A stretch of DNA of 64,000 bases from Xestospongia bergquistia (Eukaryota > Porifera > Demospongiae > Haplosclerida > Petrosiidae), in contig OZ014421.1 in the NCBI GenBank assembly GCA_963965975.1, forward strand, positions 1,555,001-1,619,000, given 5' to 3'. The translations under genes were made by a program, and so were the position numbers. This document shows positions 33,506 through 46,094 of this stretch, piece by piece (position 1 is the stretch's first letter; each line of letters starts with the position of its first letter). The notes under the pieces were generated by a model. That model made no database searches and was not told the origin of the DNA. It was given only the letters and a program-made list of their open reading frames with translations.

Positions 33506-36500
33506 ATGGACAAGACCACCTCACCTCTGTCTGTGACATATCTCTCACCTCCAGTAGGTCCTGTTACTAGAGGTGTTGTCCCAAGACAGTCTAGTCCACG
33601 AACTACTAGTTCATTGGTGAGTGATGATGTCATTGTCATGTGACCTTTATTCTCTCCTGTATAGCTACCTACCTCTAACACAGTACAGGATAAGATGACA
33701 AGTTTGAGAGAAGAGAACACAAAGTTAGTATCACAAGGACAGCGTCTTGTCTCTGAACTAGAAAGCACTTCACATCAACTAGAATTAGCTAATGCTAAGG
33801 TATTTAATTAACTCTTAATCATAGGGGTTAGTGTTATTATCCTTGTCATTAGATTCATAATTTAGAGGGTCGACTTAAAAAGTCAGACTCAATCACACCT
33901 CAAACGACACCCTCAAGTACCTTCAAATCACCTTCAACTGAGAGAAGAGAGAGACAAGAATGGAGTACTCATCAGAAAGTCTTACAAGATCAGTTATTAG
34001 ATGTACAGGAAGAATGCAGGTATTATAATGTTATATTAGTATTACCATATATGGTTATGTTGATGTGTGTAGGCGATTAAGAGATGCTTGTGTTGAAGCT
34101 GAACAAAGAACAAACAAGAGAGCAGATGTACCAGACAGAGTAAGTTATACTTGTAATTAGGACACTCTCTATATTAGGACACTTGTTCTAGTCCCATACT
34201 AATACTTTAGTGTATTATACAACCTCTATATTGAGGACACTTGTCCCATGTTAATACTTATAACCTCTATATTGAGGATATCTCCATATTCCAAGCCCCC
34301 AAAGTGTCTACTACTATAGTTCATATATTGATAGTCAGTGATGCTATTTATATACAACTCTAGACCACTATATGATGACTATATTATACCACCAAGATCT
34401 GAGACTATCAGTAGTTACATCTTCCAATAAAACCTCACTATTAAAGACATCCCTTATAAATTGAACTAGTACTGATAAGCCTCTTTAAAGAAAGAATGCC
34501 CCTTTAATTAAGATAATTAGTTAGAATTTACTGTATAATTTTAATAATTTATTTTGTTGGTATTATTTCTTTTAGCCTTTGTCATCACAAAGTTGTAGAG
34601 GATTTCCATCAACTGGTATTAGCACTTACACTAGACATTCTAATAAAACTGAAAATATTCTCTCCAATTATAAAACTGTTAGTGAAAGCAAAAGTGCTTA
34701 CAGCTCTCTCTTATCAAAACCAATCCTCACTGGTGGAAATAGCTACCCTCGTGAAACAGGTCTAGACCGGTCATTATCAGGTAGTAATACCAGTTTGTCC
34801 AGTGTTAAGTCTGCTAGAGAACCTCTCACATTCTCCACTCGTAGTACATTCAGTTCTGCCTACTCCAGTGTCCTTGATAGTACTGGATCTAGTTCAGCTG
34901 TAGAATTAGAGAGGGCAAAAATAAAGATCAGAAAATTGGAAAAAGAGGTCAGTTAGTGCATTTATTAGAGTTGTCACGTGACTTCCTCCTTTTATCATGT
35001 GACTAATTTTGTCTTACTTAAAGCAATTACATAATTGTCACATGACATCCATCTCTTTTCATTTTTATTAGGTAACTGTTTTAGAACAGCAACTACAAGA
35101 GAAAACAAAATTATCAGAGACTCACGTTGAGGACCTGACACAACTGAGGTCCTTACTAGCACAAGAGAAAGCCACTCATGCTATCAGTTCCCATCAATCA
35201 CAAGAGAAGGCAGCAAGGTATAATATAGTCATGTTTATCTATTGATAATGTTTTTTTAGTTTACTAAATATAATATATTCTTTCTTAGTGAATTAGGTCG
35301 TATTAAAGCATTACATACTGAACAATGTAATGATTTGGAGACACAGTTACATCGTCTTAAAAATGACAAGGTAAAGTTAGATGAAGAAAACTCCAAACTT
35401 AGAACATCAATTAAAGGTAACTATTATTTCTCTATAATTGTATATGTAATGGACGTTTCTGGTAGGGAGTCAGAGTGAGGCTAAGTTACTTTCAGATAAT
35501 GTATCAAAGTTACTTGCACAGTTAGATGGTGAGAGAGAATCCCACAGGTATAGAACACTTCCTCCATGTAGCTGTGTTAATATTTTATTTGTTTTCAGGG
35601 CCTCAATGGAACGACTTCAAAATGAATCTGAGATAGGTCAGTGTAAAGTGACTGAGTTACAGCGTGAATTAAAGTCTTGTCAGCATCAATTGACTCAATG
35701 TTTGTCTGAAGTGGAAAAAGGGAATAGTCAAAGAGATAAAGAGATCAAAGAACTTCAAGAACAGGTTTGTCCTCTCTCTTTGTCTTCCTTCTTCCTTAAT
35801 CTCACCTCTTCACATCTCTTTACCTTTTACAGGTGACATCTCTAAGTTATCAGTTACAACAATGCAAGGAACAGTTACTTCAAGGTAGTCAAGTTATTCA
35901 TCAACTCAACAATCAGTTAGACACTGCACAGCGACAAACAAAAGAGGCTGAACAGATCAGAGAAGAAAAGATAGCCAAGTTATCAAATGAATTGAGTGAA
36001 AGCAATGCAGTGAAACAAAAATTATTAGAAAAATTAGAGAGAGCTAATTCTGAAATATCTACACTCTCACATCAAGTCACATCTCTTCAAGAATCCTCAT
36101 TGAAAGCTCACCAATTAGGGGGCGAGGTTTTACAGCTTCGACAATCACTATCAGATCAGCAGAAATTAAAGAGTGAACATCAACGAGGACAAGAGAGGGC
36201 TGAAAGAGATGCTGAACGCCTTAAAAGCGAAAGAAATGACTTGAAAAAGAGACTGGAACAATGTAATCGTCAGTTAGCTGAAATGCAGCAACGCTCTGAG
36301 GATTGGAGGTGTGAAAGAGAACATTTGACAACTACAGTTAGGGAGGTAGGTATAATGGATGGATAGATGGATTGAATGGATGCTACATGAACAAATGGAT
36401 TGATGTATTATGAATGGATGGACAGATACATGTAGATTGATTAATACCACACTTTGACTATGGATGGATGGATCGACAAATGGATGGATGTTACTACTCT

Positions 36501-37240
36501 TAATGGATAGATAGACAAACAAATGGACACTATACATGATATAGTGATATCTACTTTTAAATTTAGTTGCAGACAGAACTAGCTGACAAACTGTTGAACA
36601 GAAAACGTAGCTATCTTCACGTAATACTAGAGTATCAATAGAATGATTATACAGACACAACCAAATAGACTTTACAGAAATAAGTGGAAAAGAATACAGA
36701 CAAGAGCATCAATAAACAACAACGACAACAACAATACACATGCTAAGTCATTCATTATATACACAGTCAAAGTTCTAGAAAGTTCCAGATAGTAACATGT
36801 GTTCACACCTAATAACAATAATTATAATGAGAGCATACATAAAGTACAATTAGTTAAAACTGTCTTATCTTCAACACAAACAGAGAGACAACAACAATTT
36901 AAAAGATAGTTTACAACAGGCACAATCTAGTAATAAGCAGAAAGAGAAGGACATAGAGTCTTCCATAGCTAGCATGCAACAAGATCTCGCCAAACGAGCT
37001 GAACAGGTTATGGAATTAGACGAGTTACTTCGTAAACATCAAGCTGAGACAACTGCTAAAAGGTTGCAACTGGAACGAAATTTAGCTCAACGTCAAGCTG
37101 ATTTGAGGTCTAAAACACAAGAACTGGAGGATCTATCACGAAAATATGCACAGTCACAAAAGGTAGACACAGAGAGAGAGACGATTATAAAAAGATTGAA
37201 AAGATTGAAGAAAGGACTTATGGCGCCGTTTACAAGGTAA
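33506..37240 (+). CDS. Long coiled-coil protein, 11 exons
   Basis: Exons: 33506-33616, 33665-33799, 33853-34019, 34073-34139, 34576-34947, 35072-35217, 35289-35416, 35466-35547, 35599-35764, 35833-36345 and 36884-37240. Every junction is GT-AG and in phase, giving about 747 aa. The N-terminus (MDKTTSPLSVTYLSPP) is Ser/Thr/Pro-rich, as is a second low-complexity region in exon 5; the rest is heptad coiled coil (for example LKKRLEQCNRQLAEMQQRSE). It resembles centrosomal or basal-body scaffold proteins in style, but no family was recognised. The 3' end is abnormal: after AQSQKVDTERE the exon runs into the start of a CDK1-like kinase in another frame and stops at 37238-37240, so the true C-terminus is probably lost. 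Confidence 0.75.
34158..34280. repeat. 58-bp minisatellite, third locus
   Basis: About two units of the same 58-bp repeat as at 4958 and 13447 lie in intron 4 of the coiled-coil gene. Confidence 0.8.
36361..36540. repeat. Degenerate (ATGG)n / (ATGGATGG) repeat
   Basis: Intron 10 contains scattered ATGGATGG and ATGGATAG units. Similar units occur at 37565-37690 in the CDK-like region. The minus-strand ORF of Ser/Ile/His here is an artefact of the repeat. Confidence 0.8.
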
Positions 37241-37347
37241 GTCTTCTTTCGCACTATATTTCTTACTTGTTTTAAAGGCTAGACATAAAGCTACTGGTAA
37301 GTTTGTGGCCTTGAAGAAAATATGTCTTGAGAGTGAGGAAGAATGTG

Positions 37348-37349
<2 letters not shown>

Positions 37350-37423
<74 letters not shown>
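37350..37423. repeat. (CT)n microsatellite at the PSTAIRE position
   Basis: A run of about 60 bp of pure CT plus a slightly interrupted tail. Read in the kinase frame it gives Leu-Ser dipeptides, linking EEECVP to RLEEIIHQ without a stop. Confidence 0.95.
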
Positions 37424-37796
37424 ATACAGACTTGAGGAGATAATTCATCAAGATTCTAAGTTCTATCTTGTTTTTGAATTCATTAGTATGGATTTAAAGA
37501 AATATCTTGATACTATTCCATCTGGACAGTATAGTATATTGATCCAGTATTATTAAAGGTAATAATGGATACATGGTTTGATAAATGGATACATGGTTTG
37601 ATAAATGGATAGAAGGATCAATAGATAAATTGATTAATGGACAAACATATAAATGAATAGATGTATTGTATGGATAAATGGATGAACATATGATCAATCT
37701 ACAATGACCATACATTATAGTAGTTATATTTATTATTCTATTATTAAACTGGCTGACTTTGGACTTGGACGAGCCTACGTACACCCATGAGGTCTC

Positions 37797-37808
37797 TCTC
37801 TCGCTGTG

Positions 37809-37864
<56 letters not shown>
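37797..37864. repeat. (CT)n-(CA)n compound microsatellite
   Basis: A CT run is followed by a CA run directly before the WYRAPE exon of the CDK-like pseudogene. Confidence 0.95.
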
Positions 37865-37865
<1 letters not shown>

Positions 37866-38614
37866 TTGACCCATTTTTAAATTCCACAGGTAGTAACACT
37901 GTGGTACAGGGCCCCTGAAGTCTTACTTGGTTCAGTACGATATTCTTGTCCCATTGATGTATGGAGTATAGCTTGTATATTTGCTGAAATGTCTAATAAA
38001 AAACCTCTGTTTCAAGGAGACTCTGAAATTGATCAACTCTTCCAAATTTTCAGGTTTATCAAACAGGTTTTATAAACTGGTTTAACTAGTTCCACTGTAG
38101 GATTTTGGGTACACCTAATGATACAACATGGCCTAATGTAACTGAACTACCAAATTTTAAACCAAATTTCCCTAAATGGATTGGAAAGACAATAAAACAA
38201 GTTTGTCCTTGACTTGATGTAGCATTGTGACCTGTTAATGGTAAGTTATTGTTCAATGATCCTTTTTAATTCTAGTGTCTTTAATATCAGCAAATGTTGG
38301 TTTATAATCCTGGGAAGAGAATTTCAGCAAAGACTGCTATACAACATCCTTATTTCAGTGATTTAGACAAGTCAAGTCTACCTGATACAGTACAGTCTTA
38401 AGAACATATTATAACATTAATATTTTATGTATCATTAACTGTATACTGTATTAACACACACTAATACATCTGAATGGAATAAATTATAATAAATAAAATA
38501 ACTTGTATAGTCTAAGATTACTTGTTTTATGATGGAACTTGTAAGTAGAGAGTTGTCCTCAATTATAATAACTGAGAGCTCATTATTAAGGGCGTGTCTA
38601 ATTTGAAAGAAAAG

Positions 38615-41600
38615 ATGGCTACGTCTAGATCAGGTTTGACTACATTATTATAATAGTTATCTATTGTTATGTGTGTGTGTGTCATGTTCTACAGATTATT
38701 ATGTACCTACAAAGAGGTCATATCACTCCACACATATAGTGGGTGACTACGTCTACATGTGGGGTGGTGATATAGATGGTCTCCCTATAGTACATGATAA
38801 TGAATTCAAACGGAAGATGACCTCTGTTATTGAGGTATTTTACTTACCAACTGGTAGATGGGAACAACGACCTACTAATGGAAAACCTCCCCTGGGTGTC
38901 AGGAGCTATGCCTCCACTGTTATCAGTAAAAGGATCTACTATTTTGGAGGCTATTGTAATCATGACAAGTGTCGTCACAATAGTCTCAACTTATTAATAA
39001 CAGATTCACTTACATGGAATGAACTGTTCCCAACTAATCCAAGTATGGGTCCAATGATGAAGTCACACTGTGGGATGATATCACTTACATTCAATAAAGT
39101 GGATTATCTACTGGTAGTTGGTGGATATGGTCCACGTCCTACCTCTCCACAACCTGGTGCTCAGTATAGTAATGGTGGTAATGTTCGTACTAATGAACAC
39201 CACTATTATCAGTTATCCAGTGGTAAGAAGATCAATATATCATGTTATTAATACATTATATATCAAGTAAAATTTTATAACTGTTTGTATTTCAGGTCAA
39301 TGGATAGTACCAGAAATTACTGGAGAATGTCCACCTCCTTGTAGTAGCTTCACTTTTACATCACTGCCTAATAACAGAGCTCTGTTATTTGGTGGTTATA
39401 CTCCTAATGGTTCTATTAACACTGTGTATATTGCTCAGTGTACAAAGACTGCAGTGGTGAGTACAATATGTATTAAGTTAAAGTATTTAGTTACTGTATA
39501 ATGTTGTGGAGTAATCAAGTTTAAAGTTTGATATTATTAAATGAACTAAATTTATAGTATATAATGTCTTTATATTATTATTAGGAACTGTTTTATTAAT
39601 AAACAAGTGATTTATTGTTTGTTAATATTTCTTTAATCAACTTAGAGGTTATGTTGATAACTGAAACATTCTTTTAGTCAACTATATAGTGATACCATAT
39701 TTCATTGACTAAATGTCACTCTTGAATAGTAGCCTCCCTTTTTGTATATCAGTGAAATTGATAATGATTTTGAATAGATGCTAATTAATATTAAGTTGTT
39801 ATGTTAAGTGAAAAACACAAAAAAAGATAATTTTTATTTTTTAAAAATGTTTATTCAGTCATGAAATAACTGTAGTTTCATAAAGTCCTTAAACAAATAA
39901 GTTCACAATGAGGTAATATTTGTTTAAAATTTCTGTCAATGCTTGATCTATCATTTACTAACTGATACACAAAGTTTAAAGCTATTGTTTATCAGGAATG
40001 TTCAGAATCACTTCTAACTCTAGAAACTTTAATAATTCACCATTATATTTTAAATAGTGACCTCAAATACTAAATTTCCCTATTGTTGTTCAATATTAAA
40101 ATAGATGTCCCAGGTCTTATTAAAGGAAATATTGTAACTAAATTAAAATCCACATAAACTATAAAATGAACAATATTCTTAAACATTTCCCAGTATACAG
40201 TGTTAATTACTGCTATGTTAATTGTATAATATGTTAACTTGAATATTATCTACTCAGCACTGGGAGAAGATAAGTAAACCACTTCACAAATCAGTGAATT
40301 GGCCTCAGAGAAGACTTGATCATGCCACCATTATTATCAGTGACCTACATGTGATGATGATGGGTGGATATGATGGACTCTTCAGCATTATTATTGCTGA
40401 CAGCTGGCTTTTTAACATTGATACAAAGACATGGACAAAGGTTAGTTACTAGTTATCATGTGACCTAACACTAACACAAAGTGAGTTAATGTCTATGATC
40501 TACAGTATGAGGAGATATAATAAACTGTGACTATTTGAACTTTGACCTCTGAAAATAACCTTCATCTATAGAAAATTTCTAATTAATAATAGTTATTGTT
40601 TTTATGACCTGGTTTTATACCTGTAGTCCTGACACTATAGTATGTTAACATTTATGATAGTATAGTCTATTGATATATCTGATTTGTTTATAGTTATAAT
40701 TCAGTTATTAAAGACTGTACATAAGTACTTATGTTCATGTTTTAAAGTATTGTAACATGTCAACTCTACCAGTTCATACAAAGTTATAGTCTGTTACTAG
40801 AGTACATGTATCCACTGATGTTACATGTATAATGACTAGTTTTGTAGTAATATCATATCATAACATCATTATTATAATGTCATATAATACACTATATTCC
40901 ATCTTATAGCTCAATATACTAGAGTCAGTGACTAAGAGATATGGCCACTCCCTCTCAGTATGGAATGTGTCACCTACCACTGTATGGGTAGTACAATTTG
41001 GAGGATATTGTAATGGTAAACTCAATGATACTACAGTGATAGAACTTAGTAAGTACTGTCTATTGATGATAGTATTTGTTATATAGTACACACACACATT
41101 ATCAGTATTATAACAGTATGATATAGGAGTATTGACACATTAACTGTTTATATTACAAACTAGTCTCATAACTCAATACTATTGTAACATACTATATCTC
41201 TCACTGTAGTATGTAATGATGACCAGTGGACTGTAGGAGATGTAATAACTAACCTGACATCTACTGAAGAATATCAACTTAAGCTACGACAGAAGAGACA
41301 TGGACAACCTCAACTTACTGTCCAATCTCCTACACGTCTTCAACCTTCATCTTCATCACATCAAGAATTACAAGAGAAAGATAGAGAAATTCAATGTTTA
41401 ACACGACAACTTGAAGTTACAAATAAAGAGCTACAAGATACCAAACAACAGCAGATAGATATGACAAGAGCTCTTCAAGAGGACCTTGAAACAAAAAAAA
41501 GACAACTACATCAACTACATCAAGAACTTCAAGAGAAACAACAAACTCAAGCTATACTTCAACAAGAGTTACAAGATAGTCAAGAGAGAGAAAGAGTACT

Positions 41601-42528
41601 ACGTCAAGAGTGTGATGACCTATACCAAGAACATGATGATTATCGTCAACAACATGATAATATTGAACAAGGTCTTTGTCAACAACTCCAAGAGTCAACT
41701 ACTGCTCTTCAACAAACACTTCAAGCTAATGCCACTCTACAACAACAAGTTCAACAGTTACAAGAACAATCTCACTGGGTAGTGAGGAAGGAGGAGATTG
41801 AGATGACTGATGAAGTTCTTGGGAAAGGAGGTTGGGGAGAAGTCAAGGTGGCCAAATTTCGTGGCCTTAGAGTGGCTGCCAAATGTCTTTATGAAGTTAT
41901 CCTGTCACCATATAACATATCAGTTTTTACACGAGAAATGGAGATTGCTGCTCGAGTACGTCATCCCAATCTTCTTCAGTTCATAGGAGCCACTAAAGTG
42001 GGTACTCCTATCATCCTCTCAGAACTAATGCCAACTAGTCTTCGAAAAGAGCTAGAAACTGGTCCTCTACCCTATCCTGCTGTTCTGACTATCAGTCAAG
42101 ATATAGCCTGTGGTCTCAACTATCTCCACCTCTTTAAACCAGACCCAATACTACATAGAGATGTCAGCACTGCTAATGTTCTGTTACTGCCAATTGTTGG
42201 TGGGTGGAGGGCCAAGGTATCAGACTATGGTTCAGCTAATCTTCAACCAATGATTGGTCGTACAGTCAATCCAGGTAATCCAGTTTATTCTGCTCCAGAA
42301 GCTGGTATACCAAGAGACCATTCTCCTGCAATGGATGTTTACAGTTATGGTGTTGTCTTGATTGAAATGATGATCTGTCGTATTCCTGAGGTAGCTCAGA
42401 GACAACTTCATATTAACAGTATTAGACGACAAGCATTTAAAGCTCTTGTTGAACGATGTTTGAAAGAGAATCGTAGAGAACGTCCAACAATGTCAGCGAT
42501 CCTAACATACTTCATTGAAACCATTTAA
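38615..42528 (+). CDS. Kelch / coiled-coil / TKL-like protein kinase, copy C (complete)
   Basis: Six exons: 38615-38633, 38695-39222, 39296-39456, 40258-40440, 40910-41048 and 41210-42528, all in phase, 782 aa. The start MATSRSD comes from a 19-bp first exon. Kelch exon 4 carries six more codons than B and D, after MMMGGYDG. The kinase keeps GKGGWGEV, VAAK, HRDVSTAN, SDYG and APE. The short segment between NVLL and WRAKVSDYG differs in each copy (LPIVGG here, LPISRG in B, QPISGG in D, TRGDCS in A). The final residues LTYFIETI replace LTDFNETI of other copies. Confidence 0.9.
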
Positions 42529-42755
42529 TAGTATACTAGTGTGTGTTATAATTTTAGTAGTAAGGTTATTATAATAGTTAGTTTAGTTATTGTACTATGT
42601 GTGATCATTATAATATATGGACATTTTGCAGAGAAGTGAATGTTTGAATTATTAACTGGCATTTCTGCCCTTTCACTTAGAGAGGAAGTTTTATCTCTAA
42701 ATTAGTATTATTGACTGACATACAGTTATATTAACAATATAAAATATAATGTTAT

Positions 42756-42996
42756 TTATATAGTATATGCTGGACTTCTTAATGTACAGATGTCTACATT
42801 AGGATGATAGTTAGCTGGTCCTGGAGTAGATTCTGTTAAATAGAATATTAATATTATAGTTGATAAAGATAATGCTGACTTGATCTTTTGTTGTGAGATG
42901 GTAAATGTGATATAGTGTAAGAAGGATAAGATGTCAGTGTAATATTAGTGGCCTCTAGTGTGTTATAACTGTTAGGAGCTGGTTGAATAGTTGAGC
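42756..42996 (-). pseudogene. SHIPPO-repeat gene fragment, copy C, last two exons
   Basis: Exons 42996-42880 (QPAPNSYNTLEATNI) and 42832-42756 (STPGPANYHPNVD ... SPAYTI-stop) join in phase. The three upstream exons seen in A, B and D are absent: the sequence jumps at about 43085 straight into the transposon-like fragment. What remains is open, but it cannot be a full gene. Confidence 0.65.
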
Positions 42997-43085
42997 CTAT
43001 TAGAAGATATAAGATCATACTTAAATGGAACATCTCTATAATGGACACTATGGAAGTCTAGTGTGACAGTCTGAACCTGAACCTT

Positions 43086-43336
43086 AAGCCTTAAACACCG
43101 CCCCATAAATGAAATCATCCAGGAGTTGTCTGATTTCATAGCTGCTAACAAGTGTGATTCAATATCAAGTAATCCCTCTTCCTTAATAGGAAAATTAATT
43201 CGTCACAAACTTGAGCTTTAAGTTACACATAAAGAAGTATGGTACGATGGCAAGATTGTTGATTGTGATTCGACAACAAAGCTATATCAATTTGTTTATT
43301 ATGTGATAATAATAGTTATTTTGATTTATTTCAAGA
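43086..43336 (+). pseudogene. C-terminal remnant of the transposon-like gene, copy 2
   Basis: It begins within the codons for HRPINEIIQELS and runs through the same TAA and the VWYDGKIVD stretch as copy 1. Everything upstream has been deleted together with the MULE-bearing block. Confidence 0.7.
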
Positions 43337-43514
43337 TATTGTATTGGGAGATTTAATAAAATGCTAGTCTCTGACACTCTGTAATAAATTTTATTTTCTT
43401 TCAGTTTATTTCTTTACCATCTCTTCTACATGCATAAACCCATCTGGTGCTTTGATAAAATCAATACTTATATTTTAAAATATTAATGTTATAATTTAAT
43501 TTCTATCAAACATG

Positions 43515-43703
43515 AAGTGTTTTTAAGAGCTTAGTATTTTATAATTTATTGTGAGATAGTTTCCATTGAGCATAAAGAAGTGTTTTTAAGAGCTTAGTAT
43601 TTTATAATTTATTATGAGATAGTTTCCATTGAGCATAAAGAAGTGTTTTTAAGAGCTTAGTATTTTATAATTTATTGTGAGATAGTTTCCATTGAGCATA
43701 AAG
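43515..43703. repeat. 63-bp unit, three tandem copies
   Basis: Exact boundaries are 43515-43577, 43578-43640 and 43641-43703. The matching place in copy 1 (about 31460-31525) has one unit, so the expansion followed the block duplication. Confidence 0.95.
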
Positions 43704-43739
43704 AAGTGTTTTTCAGAGCTTTCAGTAAACTATTTTCAA

Positions 43740-44728
43740 CCAATTCTGACACAATCAGAATGAGCAGATTTACATGCTTTCTCCAGTGATGACGCCTCTT
43801 TCTCAGCTCTAATATACCGCTTTTTAATCACTTTCAACTTCATTGGTGACATCTCTGAGAGCATATTTTGTACATGGTAATTCTTTTATTGTTTCAGCAT
43901 TTTCTATCTTCAATGCATTTACAGTAGCCACCAACTTTTGAATCTGTTCCACGAATTCCTTTACTTGCAGCTGAACTGCGTTTATTTGAATATCTTCTAG
44001 ACCATACTTTACTATAGAACTTCGAGGTTGATTAGATGTAGCAATCCTTTCAATAAAACGATAAGCATTATCAGGACGTAAATCTCTTGCCCGCAGATTT
44101 GTATCAATTGCAATACAAAACTTTCCTAGTGACACTTTTGTCAAAGTGGACGTTTGAGGACATCTTGTGATGAAATAGTGCAAATCTTGGTAAAATCCAT
44201 AATCAGGGACTCCTCTTAAATGCCACACCAGGGATTGTTCATGGCCACTTAATACCCGACTGAAAACTTCGGCCAACAGCTCTTCATTAAGGCCATAGGC
44301 TTGTAGCTCCTTAGGAAATACAGTACCTACATGCAAACATAATTTATATAAAATGCAGTAAACAATAAACATACAATATAGCTTTAGGACCAGGGTTTCT
44401 AACTCATGGTACACATGTTTTACTTCTGTACAATACAAGAGCCGGTCCACAAATTTTACTACTACCTCTTAAAGACAGTTGGGTTGGTGTGGCAATACGT
44501 TTCACTGTATCGTACAAGCGCTTGGGACGTCTGACATTCACATGAGGATGAGCAAGCTGAAACTTTTCAAAAAGAATGTCTGGTACACTAGTACTTTTGT
44601 CTACACAATTTTCTGACTCTTGTAGCAAGTCAATCAAATCACCATATATGGGATCTAAGTAATAACATGTTAGCAAAGAGCAATTATACATTCAAATCAC
44701 CTGATGGATCTTGAACTTTCTTTGTCAT
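43740..44728 (-). pseudogene. N-terminal half of the transposon-like gene, copy 2
   Basis: Same exons as copy 1: start exon 44728-44701, then DPIYGDLIDLLQESE and VPDYGFYQDLHYFITR. The two stops of copy 1 are sense codons here (FEKFQL and VFPKELQ), but there are new lesions: a stop after SKTCVP, and a one-base insertion near 43840 that ends the frame at NEVESD. The two copies have therefore decayed independently. Confidence 0.55.
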
Positions 44729-45686
44729 GATAGTTTGATAATAGTTGAGGACTATAGTGTAAAAAAATCAATTAAATCATGACACAAAGGGCACCGCCCA
44801 TTCCAATATGGCTACTAGCACATATCACTACATGACCAGATAGCAAACAAACTCGCACCAATTTTCTCCTATTACCAGGTATACACCAGACATTAGTCTA
44901 CAATACCATGATGTGAGAGAGAAGCTATGCTGTATTTCTGGAAAATGGGGCCAGAAGAGATGTAACCAGTCATATCTGGTTAACACATTTTCAGGAAAAA
45001 ACAAAGAGCAACTTCACTACAGGGACATGTTAGTGTATCCACACTGACCTCAGACAAGTGACAGATAAATGACACACAAGCTCACCTCTACTCACCGTCT
45101 CACGTTACCCACATGGCAGTGCAAAGCTAATTTTAACCACTAGTGTACCAAACAGATATTAATAAATGTTTTCTACAGAAAGAGAAGATGAAGCTACATT
45201 ATTGTGTTGCCTTTGTATTATATCAAGTATGTATATCAATTTATAGTACTAAAAGAATGGTTTTTTGAAAGTTCATTTTTCACATTACAGACCCTAACTA
45301 CAATGACTACCTCATCTCTACAGAAACTTTCTTGCTCACTTACCGAGTCAGTTTTAAGACAATCCTTTGAGGTCTCTTAGCTGGTCGTCCATTAGGAGTC
45401 AGTGAACACAATTTATCTCTAAAGAACTGATGCTCTTCCATTTCAGCCCCACCTAACTAAGACCACACCCCTAGATATTTTTAACTCTTTATGTACTGTG
45501 TGGTGTGGTAGCCTACTCCTGGCTATTGTGAACTGGTAAGTACATTGTTTATACAATACTATATTGGTAATGTATTTAATAAAATATTAATAAATTGTAT
45601 CTAATAATGAACTGTATACAAATCTATTTTATAAAATTTAAATATTCTTTTCTAGTTTATAAAAGTTCCTGTTGTAGTCATTATTC

Positions 45687-45980
45687 ATGGACAAGACCAC
45701 CTCACCTCTGTCTGTGACATATCTCTCACCTCCAGTAGGTCCTGTTACTAGAGGTGTTGTCCCAAGACAGTCTAGTCCACGAACTACTAGTTCATTGGTG
45801 AGTAATGATGTCATTGTCATGTGACCTTTATTCTCTCCTGTATAGCTACCTACCTCTAATACAGTACAGGATAAGATGACAAGTTTGAGAGAAGAGAACA
45901 CAAAGTTAGTATCACAAGGACAGCGTCTTGTCTCTGAACTAGAAAGCACTTCACATCAACTAGAATTAGCTAATGCTAAG
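45687..45980 (+). pseudogene. First two exons of coiled-coil gene, copy 2
   Basis: Exons 45687-45797 and 45846-45980 are almost identical to exons 1-2 of the gene at 33506. About 30 bp into intron 2 the sequence jumps to DNA that leads into the CDK-like copy 2, so exons 3-11 are deleted. Confidence 0.85.
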
Positions 45981-46094
45981 GTATTTAATTAACTCTTGAT
46001 CATAGGGGTTGTTGCAGAAATAGAAAGAAGAAGTGCCAGTACTTACCTGAGCAGAGCCAAGTCTTAGAGAAGAAACTATTTAAAAATAGTAGTC

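Larger units (their letters stand above)
37180..38401 (+). pseudogene. CDK1-like kinase pseudogene, copy 1
   Basis: Blocks follow CDK1 in order: DDYKKIEKIEERTYGAVYK (37180-37236), ARHKATGKFVALKKICLESE (from 37278), [28 protein letters not shown] (near 37750), [15 protein letters not shown] (37890-38053), GTPNDTTWPNVTELPNF, and [17 protein letters not shown] to the stop at 38401. The exon with HRD and PQNLL is absent, a 5-bp insertion shifts the frame after SGQY, and CGA to TGA creates a stop after KQVCP. The PSTAIRE helix is replaced by a (CT)n tract. The kinase cannot be functional. It is fused to the 3' end of the coiled-coil gene. Confidence 0.85.

Noticed and set aside
36274-36660. Minus-strand ORF of Ser/Ile/His repeats
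   Set aside because: It is the reverse of an (ATGG)n-type microsatellite in an intron of the coiled-coil gene.
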